Shown: positions 51,310-59,877 of the stretch, piece by piece | Position numbering within the stretch: the first letter of the stretch is position 1 | How the letters are laid out: each line of letters starts with the position of its first letter | Assembly: GCF_001277235.1 (NCBI RefSeq) | Contig: NZ_CP012266.1 | Coordinates: 2,542,001 to 2,606,000 of the forward strand | DNA: 64,000 nucleotides | Reading direction: 5' to 3' | DNA from: Cronobacter dublinensis subsp. dublinensis LMG 23823 | GTDB taxonomy: Bacteria > Pseudomonadota > Gammaproteobacteria > Enterobacterales > Enterobacteriaceae | The notes under the pieces: generated by a model | The model's input: only the letters and a program-made list of their open reading frames with translations | Databases searched by the model: none | Told to the model about the DNA's origin: nothing | Position numbers and translations under genes: made by a program

Positions 51310-51876
51310 ATGAATCTTTCCGCAACCCTGCTTCTCGCTTTCGGCATGTCAATGGACGCTTTCGCGGCTTCTATTGGCAAAGGCGCCACGCTGCATAAAC
51401 CCAAATTTTCCGACGCCCTGCGCACGGGTCTGATCTTCGGCGTTATCGAAGCCATTACGCCGCTGGTCGGCTGGCTGCTGGGGCTGCTGGCTACGCAGTT
51501 TGTACTGACCTGGAACCACTGGATTGCGTTTGTGCTGCTGGTGTTCCTCGGCGGGCGAATGATCCTCGAAGGCGTGCGAGGCGGCGGCGATGACGAGCCG
51601 GAAAAAATCCGCCGCCACAGCTTCTGGCTACTGGTCACGACCGCGTTCGCCACCAGTCTTGATGCGATGGCGGTCGGCGTAGGCCTCGCCTTTCTTCAGG
51701 TGGATATCCTCAAAACCGCGCTCGCTATCGGCTGCGCGACGCTGATCATGTCCACGCTCGGCATGATGATTGGCCGCTTCATTGGCCCGCTGCTTGGCAA
51801 ACGGGCGGAGATCCTGGGCGGCGTCGTGCTGATTGGCATTGGCTGCCAGATCCTCTGGAGCCATTTCGCGGGTTAA
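51310..51876 (+). CDS. mntP: Manganese efflux pump MntP
   Basis: 188-aa inner-membrane Mn2+ exporter with six predicted helices in two repeats. Conserved metal-site residues are in LLAFGMSMDAFAASIGKGA and TTAFATSLDAMAVGVGLAFLQVD. ATG 51310 gives the exact E. coli length; the upstream open frame is riboswitch leader. Its stop overlaps the rlmA stop by 4 bp (convergent). Controlled by the two MntR boxes and the riboswitch. Confidence 0.96.
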   Translation: MNLSATLLLAFGMSMDAFAASIGKGATLHKPKFSDALRTGLIFGVIEAITPLVGWLLGLLATQFVLTWNHWIAFVLLVFLGGRMILEGVRGGGDDEPEKIRRHSFWLLVTTAFATSLDAMAVGVGLAFLQVDILKTALAIGCATLIMSTLGMMIGRFIGPLLGKRAEILGGVVLIGIGCQILWSHFAG

Positions 51877-52688
51877 GCGTCGCGCCGCCACACGCGCAGG
51901 CAAAAATCGGTTTCGCAGGTAAATGATGTTTCTTCCCGCAGCGTCTGCCACACCTCGGGGCGCGCGCGCCAGGCAAACGGCGTCATCTGCAGTAGCGTCG
52001 TCGCCTCTTCGCCATTCAGGCACATTTCATAACCCAACGCCTCTTCGCCTGCGAGCGTAAAGCCCGGCAGCGCTTCCTGATTCGGCGCATGTAACCGCAC
52101 CTCATCATAAATAAGCCCTTTCAGCTGAACTAAATGTCGCGGGCCTGGCGTGACGGTCAGTACCACCGCGCCGGGTTTCACCACACGCGCCAGCTCCTGG
52201 GCTTTGCAGGGCGCGTAAATACGCACCACCGCGTCGAAAAAGGCATCGGGGAACGGCAGACGATGGCTTGATGCCACACAGAAGGCGATGTCGTCATAAC
52301 GCTTCGCGGCCGCGCGAATCGCGCTTCGCGACACATCAAGCCCCCAGCTGTGCCCGCTGCGGGCGGTGGTGAGCGCCGCAAACGCGTGGGTGTAGTACCC
52401 TTCTCCGCAGCCAATATCGAGTAGCGTCGCGCCGCGCTCAGGCAGGGTTATAGCCAGCATCCGGGCAGCGGCGTCACGCAGCGGCGCGTAGTGCCCGGCG
52501 TCGAGAAACGCGCGACGAGCCTGCATCATTTCACTGCTGTCGCCCGGATCGCGCGATCGTTTGTGCTGAACCGGCAGCAGATTAACGTACCCTTCCTTCG
52601 CGATATCAAACTGGTGATGACTGGCGCAGCGAAAGCTTTTGGCTTGCGCCTGCAGCGGCAAATGGCAAAGGGGGCAGAGAAAAGACAT
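51873..52688 (-). CDS. rlmA: 23S rRNA (guanine-N1-)-methyltransferase RlmA
   Basis: 271-aa SAM-dependent enzyme methylating G745 of 23S rRNA. Start 52688 (MSFLCPLCHLPLQAQAKSFRC). The N-terminal zinc ribbon has CPLC, then Cys and His in FRCASHHQFD. The methyltransferase motif I is ATLLDIGCGEGYYTHAF, and the HKRSRDPGDSSEMMQARRAFLDAGHY segment is characteristic of the RlmA family. Confidence 0.95.
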   Translation of the reverse strand: MSFLCPLCHLPLQAQAKSFRCASHHQFDIAKEGYVNLLPVQHKRSRDPGDSSEMMQARRAFLDAGHYAPLRDAAARMLAITLPERGATLLDIGCGEGYYTHAFAALTTARSGHSWGLDVSRSAIRAAAKRYDDIAFCVASSHRLPFPDAFFDAVVRIYAPCKAQELARVVKPGAVVLTVTPGPRHLVQLKGLIYDEVRLHAPNQEALPGFTLAGEEALGYEMCLNGEEATTLLQMTPFAWRARPEVWQTLREETSFTCETDFCLRVWRRDA

Positions 52689-52768
52689 GACGACTCCGAA
52701 ACAGCGCAAAGCGCGAAGTGTAGCGTGATTCGGCAGACGGGGAAACGCTGGCGCGCGTTATCGACGAA

Positions 52769-52793
52769 AAAGCCCCGCCAGAGGCGAGGCTTT
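52769..52793 (-). terminator. Terminator of cspC
   Basis: AAAGCCTCGCC-TCT-GGCGGGGCTTT on the minus strand (one G-T pair) followed by T residues, about 50 bp after the cspC stop. Confidence 0.8.
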
Positions 52794-52840
52794 AAAATAG
52801 CTGGCCGGTGAAACAAGGCACCGGGTCAGTTTAAGTGCGA

Positions 52841-53050
52841 TTAGATAGCAACTACGTTAACAGCTGCCGGACCTTTCTGACCGTCCTGAATCTCGAACTC
52901 AACGTTCTGGCCTTCAGCCAGAGTTTTGAAGCCATTACCCTGGATGGCAGAGAAGTGTACAAACACATCTTTGCTGCCGTCAGCCGGAGTAATGAAACCA
53001 AAACCTTTAGATTCGTTGAACCACTTAACTTGACCTTTAATCTTTGCCAT
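52841..53050 (-). CDS. cspC: Cold shock-like protein CspC
   Basis: 69-aa single-stranded nucleic acid-binding OB-fold protein, essentially identical to E. coli CspC. RNP1 is KGFGFITP and RNP2 is VFVHFSAI. AAGGAA lies 8 bp before the ATG. A constitutive (not cold-induced) family member that acts as transcription antiterminator and RNA chaperone, stabilising rpoS mRNA in E. coli. Downstream partner of yobF. Confidence 0.98.
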   Translation of the reverse strand: MAKIKGQVKWFNESKGFGFITPADGSKDVFVHFSAIQGNGFKTLAEGQNVEFEIQDGQKGPAAVNVVAI

Positions 53051-53063
53051 TTTGCAAATTCCT

Positions 53064-53207
53064 TCAATTGTTTTGTTCGCCCGCAGGCGCTGACTTAGAT
53101 AAAACAGAGACATTACTGCTTGAGGCACTGAAATAAGGTTCGGCAGAGAAGCGGTATTCAACGACAACGTGTTTACTCAGGACTTCTTTACTGAAAATGC
53201 CACACAT
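53064..53207 (-). CDS. yobF: Small heat-shock-associated protein YobF (DUF2527)
   Basis: 47-aa product upstream of and probably co-transcribed with cspC; its stop lies 13 bp before the cspC start and overlaps the cspC ribosome-binding site region. N-terminus MCGIFSKEVLSKHVVVEYRF and middle SAEPYFSASSSNVSVLS match E. coli YobF. The last ~10 residues (SKSAPAGEQNN) differ from the E. coli end, which reads like LRAKKTI; that sequence exists here in another frame (LRANKTI), so a small indel has shifted the C-terminus. Confidence 0.88.
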   Translation of the reverse strand: MCGIFSKEVLSKHVVVEYRFSAEPYFSASSSNVSVLSKSAPAGEQNN

Positions 53208-53726
53208 AAACAGAACTGTACCTCGTTTAACCCAAAACTTGTTATCACATACAACGTAAACAATGGCAAGCCATTTTTATACACTGCACGATCTGTCGCA
53301 CAGATTCCTCAACAAATCGCTATGTGCCTGACAATAAAGCACAGAAGAGGCAAACAAAGCCCTGCAAAAGGGGTTTCGTCGCCCGGGTCCGGCATCATGC
53401 CTGAATGCACTTTTTAAACTTAGCTCAATAACTTCATTTCGTCCAGGCAACACGAAAGCGCGCAAGTTGTCATTACCGCCCTGTTATTATTTTTGCAAAA
53501 GCTTATTCATTAATGTCGTTAAACTCCATTTTAATGAGGCTTTATTACAGCCTGAGGGCAGTAAACAATGTACAAATCAAAAAAGTTTGTACAAGCAATT
53601 TACTTTCTGCACCAAAATAATGACAGTTTAATGAAATTGCCTCAAAAAGAGGCACACGGAATAAGACAGTCTGACTAATAAATAGGCCAGGCAGAATTAA
53701 ATTTAACCAGCCCGATATATTCTTGC
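53208..53726. other. AT-rich intergenic region upstream of yobF
   Basis: About 520 bp, distinctly AT-richer than its surroundings, with no convincing gene on either strand. It should hold the yobF-cspC promoter and 5' leader. The only clear structure is a perfect dyad at 53568-53592. Confidence 0.5.
53568..53592. repeat. Perfect inverted repeat TGTACAAA-N9-TTTGTACA
   Basis: 8-bp arms TGTACAAA / TTTGTACA around an A-rich 9-bp spacer, in the gap between yobF and the metallo-hydrolase gene. The symmetry suits a dimeric DNA-binding protein. No known consensus was recognised. Confidence 0.5.
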
Positions 53727-54728
53727 TTAACGTTTATTAGCACTCAGGGATAAATATTGCCCAATACGGCGCGGCGCGAACGTTTCTGCTTTTTCGTTAC
53801 GTTCAGCAAGTGCGCTTAGCAGCTCCTGCGGCGGCGTATCCAGAGATTCATCCGCCAGTTCGAAAACGCCCCAGTGAATGGGGATGGCAAGCGGCCTGCC
53901 CACATGCTGCCACAGTTCGACGGCGTGCTGCGGATCCATGTGATGCGGCGCCATAAACCAGCGCGGCGCATAGGCGCCAATGGGAATGGCCGCGCCGGTG
54001 AGTGGCCCCAGACGGCGCGGGATCTCCAACAGTTCCGGCGTATACCCGCTGTCGCCGCTAAACCAGAAGCGCTGCGACGCGCTTTCTGTTACCCAGCCGC
54101 ACCAAAGCGATCGATTTCGGTCCCACGGCGTTCGCATGCTCCAGTGCTGCGCGGGGACGGCGGTTATTTGCAGCCCTTCCCAGGCTCTGCTTTCCCACCA
54201 GTCAAGCTCCGTCACGTTCGTGATGCCGCGCTTCGTAAACCACCCTTTGAGGCCCAGCGGCACAAAGTATGCTGCGTCTGGATAGCGTTTTGCCAGCCGC
54301 CGTATCGTGCTGTTGTCCAGATGATCGTAGTGATTGTGCGAAATCAGCACCGCGTCGAGGCGCGGAAGGCCGGCAAGCTCAAGCGGCAGCGGCGTTTTGC
54401 GGGCAGGTCCATAAAAGCTGACGGGCGAGGCGCGGCGCGAGAAAAGCGGATCGGTGAGCAGATAACGGCCATTAAGGCGAATCAACAGCGTGGCGTGGCC
54501 AAGCCACCAGACGCCGTCGTCCTCGCCTTCAATAACGGCGGGTTGCCACCACTGGCGGATGAACGCCTCGTAACCGTCCGCAGGCGGATGAGGCAGCCCC
54601 TGAGCTTTACGTTCATCCTGCCAGCGGCGCAAATCGCCGGGCTGATGCCCGACGTCGTGCGTGTTGCAGAAGCCGTCAGGACGGTGATGCGCTTTTGTGG
54701 GATCGTACCAGGGATTTTTCCAGACCAT
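53727..54728 (-). CDS. Metallo-beta-lactamase-fold hydrolase, NAPE-PLD/RomA-like
   Basis: 333-aa cytosolic or membrane-associated hydrolase of the UlaG/NAPE-PLD-like group. The start at 54728 (MVWKNPWYDPTKAHHRPDGF) is favoured by GAGG 8 bp upstream; ATG 54734 and GTG 54737 are alternatives. Key motifs: WWLGHATLLIRLNGRYLLTDPLFSRRASP, SHNHYDHLD (HxHxDH), VPAQHWSMRTPWDRNRSLW, FWFSGDSGY and IPIHWGVF. Relatives act on phospholipids or phosphodiesters; the substrate here is unknown. It is inserted between yobF and yebO, which are neighbours in E. coli. Confidence 0.88.
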   Translation of the reverse strand: MVWKNPWYDPTKAHHRPDGFCNTHDVGHQPGDLRRWQDERKAQGLPHPPADGYEAFIRQWWQPAVIEGEDDGVWWLGHATLLIRLNGRYLLTDPLFSRRASPVSFYGPARKTPLPLELAGLPRLDAVLISHNHYDHLDNSTIRRLAKRYPDAAYFVPLGLKGWFTKRGITNVTELDWWESRAWEGLQITAVPAQHWSMRTPWDRNRSLWCGWVTESASQRFWFSGDSGYTPELLEIPRRLGPLTGAAIPIGAYAPRWFMAPHHMDPQHAVELWQHVGRPLAIPIHWGVFELADESLDTPPQELLSALAERNEKAETFAPRRIGQYLSLSANKR

Positions 54729-54754
54729 GCCCATCACCTCGCTGGCGTTGGCAA

Positions 54755-55042
54755 TTAACGTTCAGCCACCAGGCGGACAAAACCGTCGTCGTCATCCTGA
54801 GTGGCGGCGGGTGCGGCGGCCGGCGTCTCGTCCTGCGGCTCATTCGCGTTGCAGAGGCGACGCAGCAGCGCCGTTTGCCGTTTTTCCTGCTCAAGCAGCG
54901 CTTCGAGCAGAGCCACCTGTTGACTGGCGCGAACGCTCGCGCGGTTGATAAAGAACCAGGCCACCAGCGCCACAACGACGCCCACCAGAGAAATCGCCAG
55001 GGAGGCGAAATTTAATGCACCAGAATTTACAATGTCATTCAT
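54755..55042 (-). CDS. yebO: YebO family small membrane protein
   Basis: 95-aa protein with one N-terminal membrane helix (LNFASLAISLVGVVVALVAWFFI, about 10-32), a coiled-coil-like stretch (ASQQVALLEALLEQEKRQTALLRRLCNANEP) and an acidic tail ending RLVAER. ATG 55042 follows GAGGTGG and gives the E. coli length. Unknown function; conserved next to mgrB. Confidence 0.92.
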   Translation of the reverse strand: MNDIVNSGALNFASLAISLVGVVVALVAWFFINRASVRASQQVALLEALLEQEKRQTALLRRLCNANEPQDETPAAAPAATQDDDDGFVRLVAER

Positions 55043-55094
55043 GCTAACCACCTCAAAGTAACGCGCTATCTTACCACCGTCACGGCATGAGGCG

Positions 55095-55238
55095 TTACCA
55101 GGGGATGAACTTATTGATGGTGCAAATGCCGCTGAAAAATTGAACGTCCTGATCGCACATTACGTTGATAGTCTGCGTCCACAGCAATAAACAGGCCACC
55201 AGCACGGCCAGCAAAATAGCCCATCTCAATTTTTTCAC
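55095..55238 (-). CDS. mgrB: PhoP/PhoQ regulator MgrB
   Basis: 47-aa single-pass inner-membrane peptide that inhibits PhoQ kinase. Reads KKLRWAILLAVLVACLLLW, then TQTINVMCDQDVQFFSGICTINKFIPW. The two periplasmic Cys (MCDQ and GICT) needed for activity are intact, as is the FIPW end. The start is GTG at 55238, as in relatives, with GGAGA 7 bp upstream. No PhoP box could be assigned with confidence. An intact mgrB is relevant because its loss causes polymyxin resistance in several Enterobacteriaceae. Confidence 0.95.
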   Translation of the reverse strand: MKKLRWAILLAVLVACLLLWTQTINVMCDQDVQFFSGICTINKFIPW

Positions 55239-55396
55239 TACGTTCTCCGTTACGGCATTTACGGGGCCAAATTATCACGGAAACCTTAAACCAAATATCA
55301 CTGTAACGTTAAGTCACGCGATCCGGAATCCTCTCCTTGCGACGAGGCGGCACGCCCGGCAGGCTGTACGCCTGAACGTGAACAAACGGAGCCGTT

Positions 55397-55636
55397 ATGC
55401 GTTATTTGATTCGTATCGCCGCATTGCTGGTCGTCGCCTGGGGCGTACTGCTTTTCAGCGGCTATGGCATTTTAATTGGCAGCCATGAGAACGCCGCAGG
55501 GTTAGGGTTACAGTGCCGTTATCTGACGGCAAGACAGGTAGTCAACGCGCAGTTTATCCATTCTGACAGCGGGCTTATCGGTATGACCGCCTGCCCGGTG
55601 CTGCGTAAAAGCGAAACCGTGGTCGATAACGGCTAA
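55397..55636 (+). CDS. yobH: YobH family protein
   Basis: 79-aa small protein, possibly exported: N-terminal hydrophobic segment RYLIRIAALLVVAWGVLLFSGYGILIGS, then conserved ENAAGLGLQCRYLTAR and CPVLRKSETVVDNG. Length and order agree with E. coli YobH. Unknown function. Divergent from mgrB. Confidence 0.92.
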   Translation: MRYLIRIAALLVVAWGVLLFSGYGILIGSHENAAGLGLQCRYLTARQVVNAQFIHSDSGLIGMTACPVLRKSETVVDNG

Positions 55637-55649
55637 CTCGCAGCCCAGT

Positions 55650-55678
55650 AAAAAGCCGCAGGCGAGCTGCGGCTTTTT
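55650..55678. terminator. Bidirectional terminator between yobH and kdgR
   Basis: AAAAGCCGCAG-GCGAG-CTGCGGCTTTT stem-loop between convergent stops, with A/T runs on both flanks. Confidence 0.9.
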
Positions 55679-55695
55679 CAACAGAGGGGCTGGCG

Positions 55696-56487
55696 TCAGA
55701 ACGGATAGCTGTTGTAACCCATCTGCTCGGAGATTTTCCGCGCGGCGGTATGCAGAATTTCCACATACTCGTGCAGGCGCTCTTCCGAGAAACGCAGCGT
55801 CGGGAACGAGATACTGAGCCCTGCGATCACCACACCAAAGCGGTCGAACACCGGCACCGCGATGCAGCGCAGCCCTTCTTCCTGCTCTTCGTTATCTTCG
55901 CCGTAACCGTGCTCGCGTACCTGGTCCAGCACCGGTAGCAGCGCGTCGGTGGAGACAATCGTGCGATCGGTGCTGCGCTTATACTCAACGCCTTCGAGGA
56001 TCTGGCGAACCTCGTCGCGGTCACGCCAGGCCAGCAGCACTTTACCGATAGCCGTGCTGTACAGAGGGTTGCGGCGACCGATGCGCGAATACATGCGCAG
56101 GTTATACATGGAATCAATTTTATGGATGTAGACAATGCTGTCTTCATCCAGCGCGCCCAGGTGAATGGTTTCTTTCGTCAGCCGCGACAGCTCGCGCATC
56201 TGAATGTCCGCGCTGCGGATAAGATCGACATTCTGTAACGCGCGCGCGCCCAGCTCAAAGAGCTTGAGGGTCAGCGAATATTTTTCCGACTCCCCTTCCT
56301 GCGCGACATAGCCCAGGGATTTCATGGTCTGCAAAAAGCGGTAAACGGTGCTTTTCGACATCATGACGCGCTGCGACAATTCGGTGATACCAATTTCCCG
56401 CTCTTCACCCAACGCCTGCAAAATACCAAAGACCTTGAGCACCGAAGAGACGGAGTCAGGCTGTTTATCTAATTCTGCGATTGCCAT
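55696..56487 (-). CDS. kdgR: IclR-family regulator KdgR
   Basis: 263-aa repressor of 2-keto-3-deoxygluconate and pectin/hexuronate catabolic genes; KDG releases it. The N-terminal winged helix has IGITELSQRVMMSKSTVYRFLQTMKSLGYV. The IclR effector domain contains LGALDEDSIVYIHKIDSMYNLRMYSRIGRRNPLYSTAIGKVLLA and ends in the MGYNSYPF tail. In E. coli yebQ lies beyond it; here htpX follows directly. Confidence 0.96.
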   Translation of the reverse strand: MAIAELDKQPDSVSSVLKVFGILQALGEEREIGITELSQRVMMSKSTVYRFLQTMKSLGYVAQEGESEKYSLTLKLFELGARALQNVDLIRSADIQMRELSRLTKETIHLGALDEDSIVYIHKIDSMYNLRMYSRIGRRNPLYSTAIGKVLLAWRDRDEVRQILEGVEYKRSTDRTIVSTDALLPVLDQVREHGYGEDNEEQEEGLRCIAVPVFDRFGVVIAGLSISFPTLRFSEERLHEYVEILHTAARKISEQMGYNSYPF

Positions 56488-56693
56488 TGATCACCTCGAT
56501 CGCATTTGTTTTATAAAAATCAGAACCGGTTTTTATTATAAATTCGGGGCGTCGGCACCGCAATGAATCTGTGGCCGAGGGTGATAAATCTGCGACATTA
56601 AGCCTGATTATGCAGGAAGGATATATCGTCAGCGGCAGATCAACGACTTAGAACGTGCAGACGAGCGGTGAATGACGCCGCGCAGGCATAAAA

Positions 56694-56719
56694 AAAAGCG
56701 TGCCCGCGGGCACGCTTTT
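56694..56719 (-). terminator. Terminator of htpX
   Basis: AAAAAGCGTGCCC / GGGCACGCTTTTT stem, 17 bp past the htpX stop, with a T-run in the minus-strand direction. Confidence 0.88.
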
Positions 56720-56735
56720 TGATTCACAGGTACGA

Positions 56736-57614
56736 TTACTTGAGATATTCACCGCTACGCAGCGCTTCGATACGCTTATCCAGCGGCGGGTGCGTCAGGA
56801 ACAGCTCGCTCAGCGATTTCGATTTACCGTTGATGCAGAACGCCATCATGCTGCTCGCTTCCTGCGGCTCATAGCTGGTTTTAAGGCGCTGAAGCGCGGC
56901 AATCATTTTCTCGCGGCCCACGAGTTTCGCAGAGCCCGCGTCAGCGTGGAATTCACGATAGCGCGAGAACCACATGGTGATGATGCTCGCCAGAATACCG
57001 AACACCAGCTCCAGCACGGTGGCGACCGCGAAGTAGATAAGCGGGTTGCCGTTGCTCTCTTCGCCCTCGTCGCGATTGCCGAGAAATCCTGCCGCGACCT
57101 GCGCGATGATGCGCGAGATAAAGATAACGAAAGTGTTCACCACGCCCTGAATCAGGGTCATGGTCACCATGTCGCCGTTGGCGATATGGCTAATCTCGTG
57201 CGCGATAACCGCTTCCGCTTCATCACGGCTCATGTTCTGCAACAACCCGGTGCTCACGGCCACCAGCGACGCATCACGGCGCGCGCCGGTGGCAAACGCG
57301 TTGATATCCGGCGCGTGATAAATCGCCACCTGCGGCATTGCGATGCCCGCCTGGCGCGACTGCTGCGCCACGGTATCCATCAGCCAGCGTTCGGTCTCGT
57401 TACGCGGCGCTTCGATAACCTCGCCGCCTACTGATTTCAGCGCCATCCATTTGGACATCAGCAGCGAAACGATCGAGCCGCCGAAGCCAAACAGCAGCGC
57501 CATGATCAGAAGGCCCGTCACGCTGCTTGACTGGATCCCTGTCAGGCTGAGCACCAGACCGAACACCACCATGACGGCCAGGTTAGTCAACAGGAAAAGC
57601 GCAATTCGCATCAT
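56736..57614 (-). CDS. htpX: Membrane zinc metalloprotease HtpX
   Basis: 292-aa M48-family protease that degrades misfolded inner-membrane proteins, controlled by CpxR in E. coli. Start at 57614 (MMRIALFLLTNLAVMVVFGL) rather than 9 codons upstream. Two N-terminal helices (about 4-22 and 36-54), zinc motif AVIAHEISHIANGD (HEISH) near residue 140, third ligand in YREFHADAGSAKLVGRE, and two more helices between them. Confidence 0.97.
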   Translation of the reverse strand: MMRIALFLLTNLAVMVVFGLVLSLTGIQSSSVTGLLIMALLFGFGGSIVSLLMSKWMALKSVGGEVIEAPRNETERWLMDTVAQQSRQAGIAMPQVAIYHAPDINAFATGARRDASLVAVSTGLLQNMSRDEAEAVIAHEISHIANGDMVTMTLIQGVVNTFVIFISRIIAQVAAGFLGNRDEGEESNGNPLIYFAVATVLELVFGILASIITMWFSRYREFHADAGSAKLVGREKMIAALQRLKTSYEPQEASSMMAFCINGKSKSLSELFLTHPPLDKRIEALRSGEYLK

Positions 57615-57776
57615 AATTTTCTTTTTACCTCGGTTTAACAATACGCCTTATGCGATTACACACATCGTAGGGGCGCGCACGCCGTTTTCAAGCGTCACAG
57701 GCTGGCAAGTCTCTAAAAATACGAAACTTTACATTTTGTAGCATTTCGCTGACGGGGGATCACACGGCACTAAAAA

Positions 57777-57802
57777 AACCGGCGCATCATCTGCGCCGGT
57801 TG
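57777..57802 (-). terminator. Terminator of prc
   Basis: AACCGGCGCA / TGCGCCGGTT stem whose left flank is a run of A (T-run on the minus strand), just past the prc stop. Confidence 0.85.
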
Positions 57803-57809
57803 GGGAGTT

Positions 57810-59858
57810 TTACTTCGTCGCCGCTGCGGGCGGCGTCGTATTCTCTTTGGTCATATTCGCGAGGTCGAGAGCGATATGAACCGTTTCATCAAGATACGGA
57901 TCGGGCTCCTGATAATCCTTCGGCAGATCCTCGAGCTTCGCCAGCGGCGGTTTACCGGCGCGTTTCAGGCGATCGTTAATGCGCGCCAGTCGGGTTGCGT
58001 CATCTTCACGGTTCTCTTTTTCACGCTGCGCCAGATTAAGCGAAACGATATTGCGCTTATCTTTCATCGCGTTGAAACGAGCAATGTCCTTGATGATGTA
58101 CTGGAACTCCGGATCTTTGGCGATGCGGTCGTTATGGTCTTTCAGCAACTGCGGGCCAAGCGGCTTCAGATCGCCCGATTTATCATACGAGGCGGCATTG
58201 ATGCTGTCCCACGGCAGCGCGTTATCCTCGAATTTCTCCCCGGTTTCGGTCGCTTCATTGCCGGTCGGCATGATGATGTCCGGCGTTACCCCTTTACGCT
58301 GGGTACTGCCGCCATTAACGCGGTAGAATTTCTGGATGGTGTACTGCACGGAACCCAGCGCTGGCCATTCCGGGCGCAGCATCTGATCGTAAATGCGGTT
58401 CAGCGAACGGTACTGCTGCACGGTGCCTTTCCCGAAGGTCGGCTCGCCGACAATCAGCGCGCGGCCATAATCCTGCATTGCGGCGGCGAAAATTTCCGAC
58501 GCCGAGGCGCTGAAACGATCGACCATTACCACCAGCGGGCCTTTGTAATAGACCACGCCGTCGGTGTCGCGATCTTCACGCACCTTGCCGTTGTTATCAC
58601 GCACCTGCACCACCGGGCCGGACGGAATAAACAGACCGGAGAGCGACACCGCCTCGGTCAGCGCCCCGCCGCCGTTGGAGCGCAGGTCAATAATCACGCC
58701 GCTGACGTTCTGTTTCTCCAGTTTCTGGAGCTGCACTTTCACATCATCGGTGAGACCAACGTAGAAGCCAGGAATATCGAGCACGCCGATTTTTTCTTTA
58801 CCGACATTTTTCACGGACATCTTCACGGCGCGGTCTTCAAGACGAATGCGCTCGCGCGTCAGCGTGATAATGCGGGTTTTGGTCCCTTTACCGGCAGGCA
58901 GGATCTCGAGGCGTACTTTGCTGCCCTTCGGTCCTTTGATCAGCGCTACAACATCATCAAGACGCCAGCCGATCACATCCTGCATCTGCTGGCCGACCTG
59001 ACCGACGCCGACAATGCGATCGCCAACGCTTATCGCTTTGCTTTTCGCTGCCGGGCCGCCTGCGACCATGGAGTTGATCACGGTGTAATCGTCATCCATC
59101 TGCAGTACCGCGCCAATGCCCTCAAGCGAGAGGCTCATTTCGGTGTTGAACTGCTCGGTGCTGCGCGGGGAGAGATAATTGGTATGCGGGTCAATCTCGT
59201 GCGCAAAGGCGGTCATCGCCAGCGAGAACACGTCTTCGCTGTTGGTTTGCGCCAGGCGACGGATAGCGAACTTGTAACGCTTGGTCAGCGTTTCGCGAAT
59301 TTCCGCATCGGTTTTACCGGTCAGCTTCAGGCTCAGCTCGTCATATTTGACTTTGCCATCCCACAGCTTGTTCAGCTCCGCTTCGCTGGCAGGCCAGGGC
59401 GCCTTGCTGCGATCGATATCAAACGTATCGTTGCCGGTAAAATCCATAGGTCTTTCCAGCACTTTCAGCGCGTACTGATAACGCTCAAAACGGCGCTGCT
59501 GTGCCAGATTATAAAGATCGTAAAACACATCGAGCTTGCCGCTGCGCAGTTCGTCGCCGATCAGGCCCTTTTTCTTCGCGAACTGCTCAACGTCGCCCGC
59601 CAGTAGCACATTGTGGCTGTAGTCGAGGAGGTTAAGGTAGCGATCGAAGATTTTGGCGGAGAAGGCTTCGTTAAGATCGAACTGGCGGTAGTGAGAGCGG
59701 GTGAACCGTGAGGTCACGCGCTCGCTTACGGTGGCATGCTGCGGTTCTTCTTTAAGAACCGGGATCTGGTCAGGACGGGTAATGTCATCCACGGCCAACG
59801 CCTGGCCCGCCATCAGCAGCAGGCCGGCGACGGCGGTAAGCTTAAAAAAAGTGTTCAT
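57810..59858 (-). CDS. prc: Tail-specific periplasmic protease Prc
   Basis: 682-aa S41 protease that trims FtsI and degrades MepS with the adaptor NlpI. Start 59858 (MNTFFKLTAVAGLLLMAGQALA), a signal peptide, matches the E. coli length. The PDZ domain spans about 238-320 (EGIGAVLQMDDDYTVINSMVAGGPAAKS). The catalytic Ser is in VDRFSASASEIFAAAM and Lys in GEPTFGKGTVQQY (Ser-Lys dyad). C-terminal DUF3340 region. It lies 19 bp after proQ, so the two are probably one transcript. Confidence 0.97.
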   Translation of the reverse strand: MNTFFKLTAVAGLLLMAGQALAVDDITRPDQIPVLKEEPQHATVSERVTSRFTRSHYRQFDLNEAFSAKIFDRYLNLLDYSHNVLLAGDVEQFAKKKGLIGDELRSGKLDVFYDLYNLAQQRRFERYQYALKVLERPMDFTGNDTFDIDRSKAPWPASEAELNKLWDGKVKYDELSLKLTGKTDAEIRETLTKRYKFAIRRLAQTNSEDVFSLAMTAFAHEIDPHTNYLSPRSTEQFNTEMSLSLEGIGAVLQMDDDYTVINSMVAGGPAAKSKAISVGDRIVGVGQVGQQMQDVIGWRLDDVVALIKGPKGSKVRLEILPAGKGTKTRIITLTRERIRLEDRAVKMSVKNVGKEKIGVLDIPGFYVGLTDDVKVQLQKLEKQNVSGVIIDLRSNGGGALTEAVSLSGLFIPSGPVVQVRDNNGKVREDRDTDGVVYYKGPLVVMVDRFSASASEIFAAAMQDYGRALIVGEPTFGKGTVQQYRSLNRIYDQMLRPEWPALGSVQYTIQKFYRVNGGSTQRKGVTPDIIMPTGNEATETGEKFEDNALPWDSINAASYDKSGDLKPLGPQLLKDHNDRIAKDPEFQYIIKDIARFNAMKDKRNIVSLNLAQREKENREDDATRLARINDRLKRAGKPPLAKLEDLPKDYQEPDPYLDETVHIALDLANMTKENTTPPAAATK

Positions 59859-59877
59859 GCCCTGGTTGACCTCCGTT

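Noticed and set aside
55255..55330. Possible PhoP box upstream of mgrB
   Set aside because: Only one GGTTTA half-site is clear and the second does not fall at the required 5-bp spacing, so it was not called.
56488..56735. Possible yebQ remnant between kdgR and htpX
   Set aside because: The gap is only about 250 bp and shows no transporter-like coding sequence; yebQ is simply absent here.
57876..59606. 576-codon plus-strand frame opposite prc
   Set aside because: Shadow frame of prc; composition unlike a real protein, and prc is conserved end to end.
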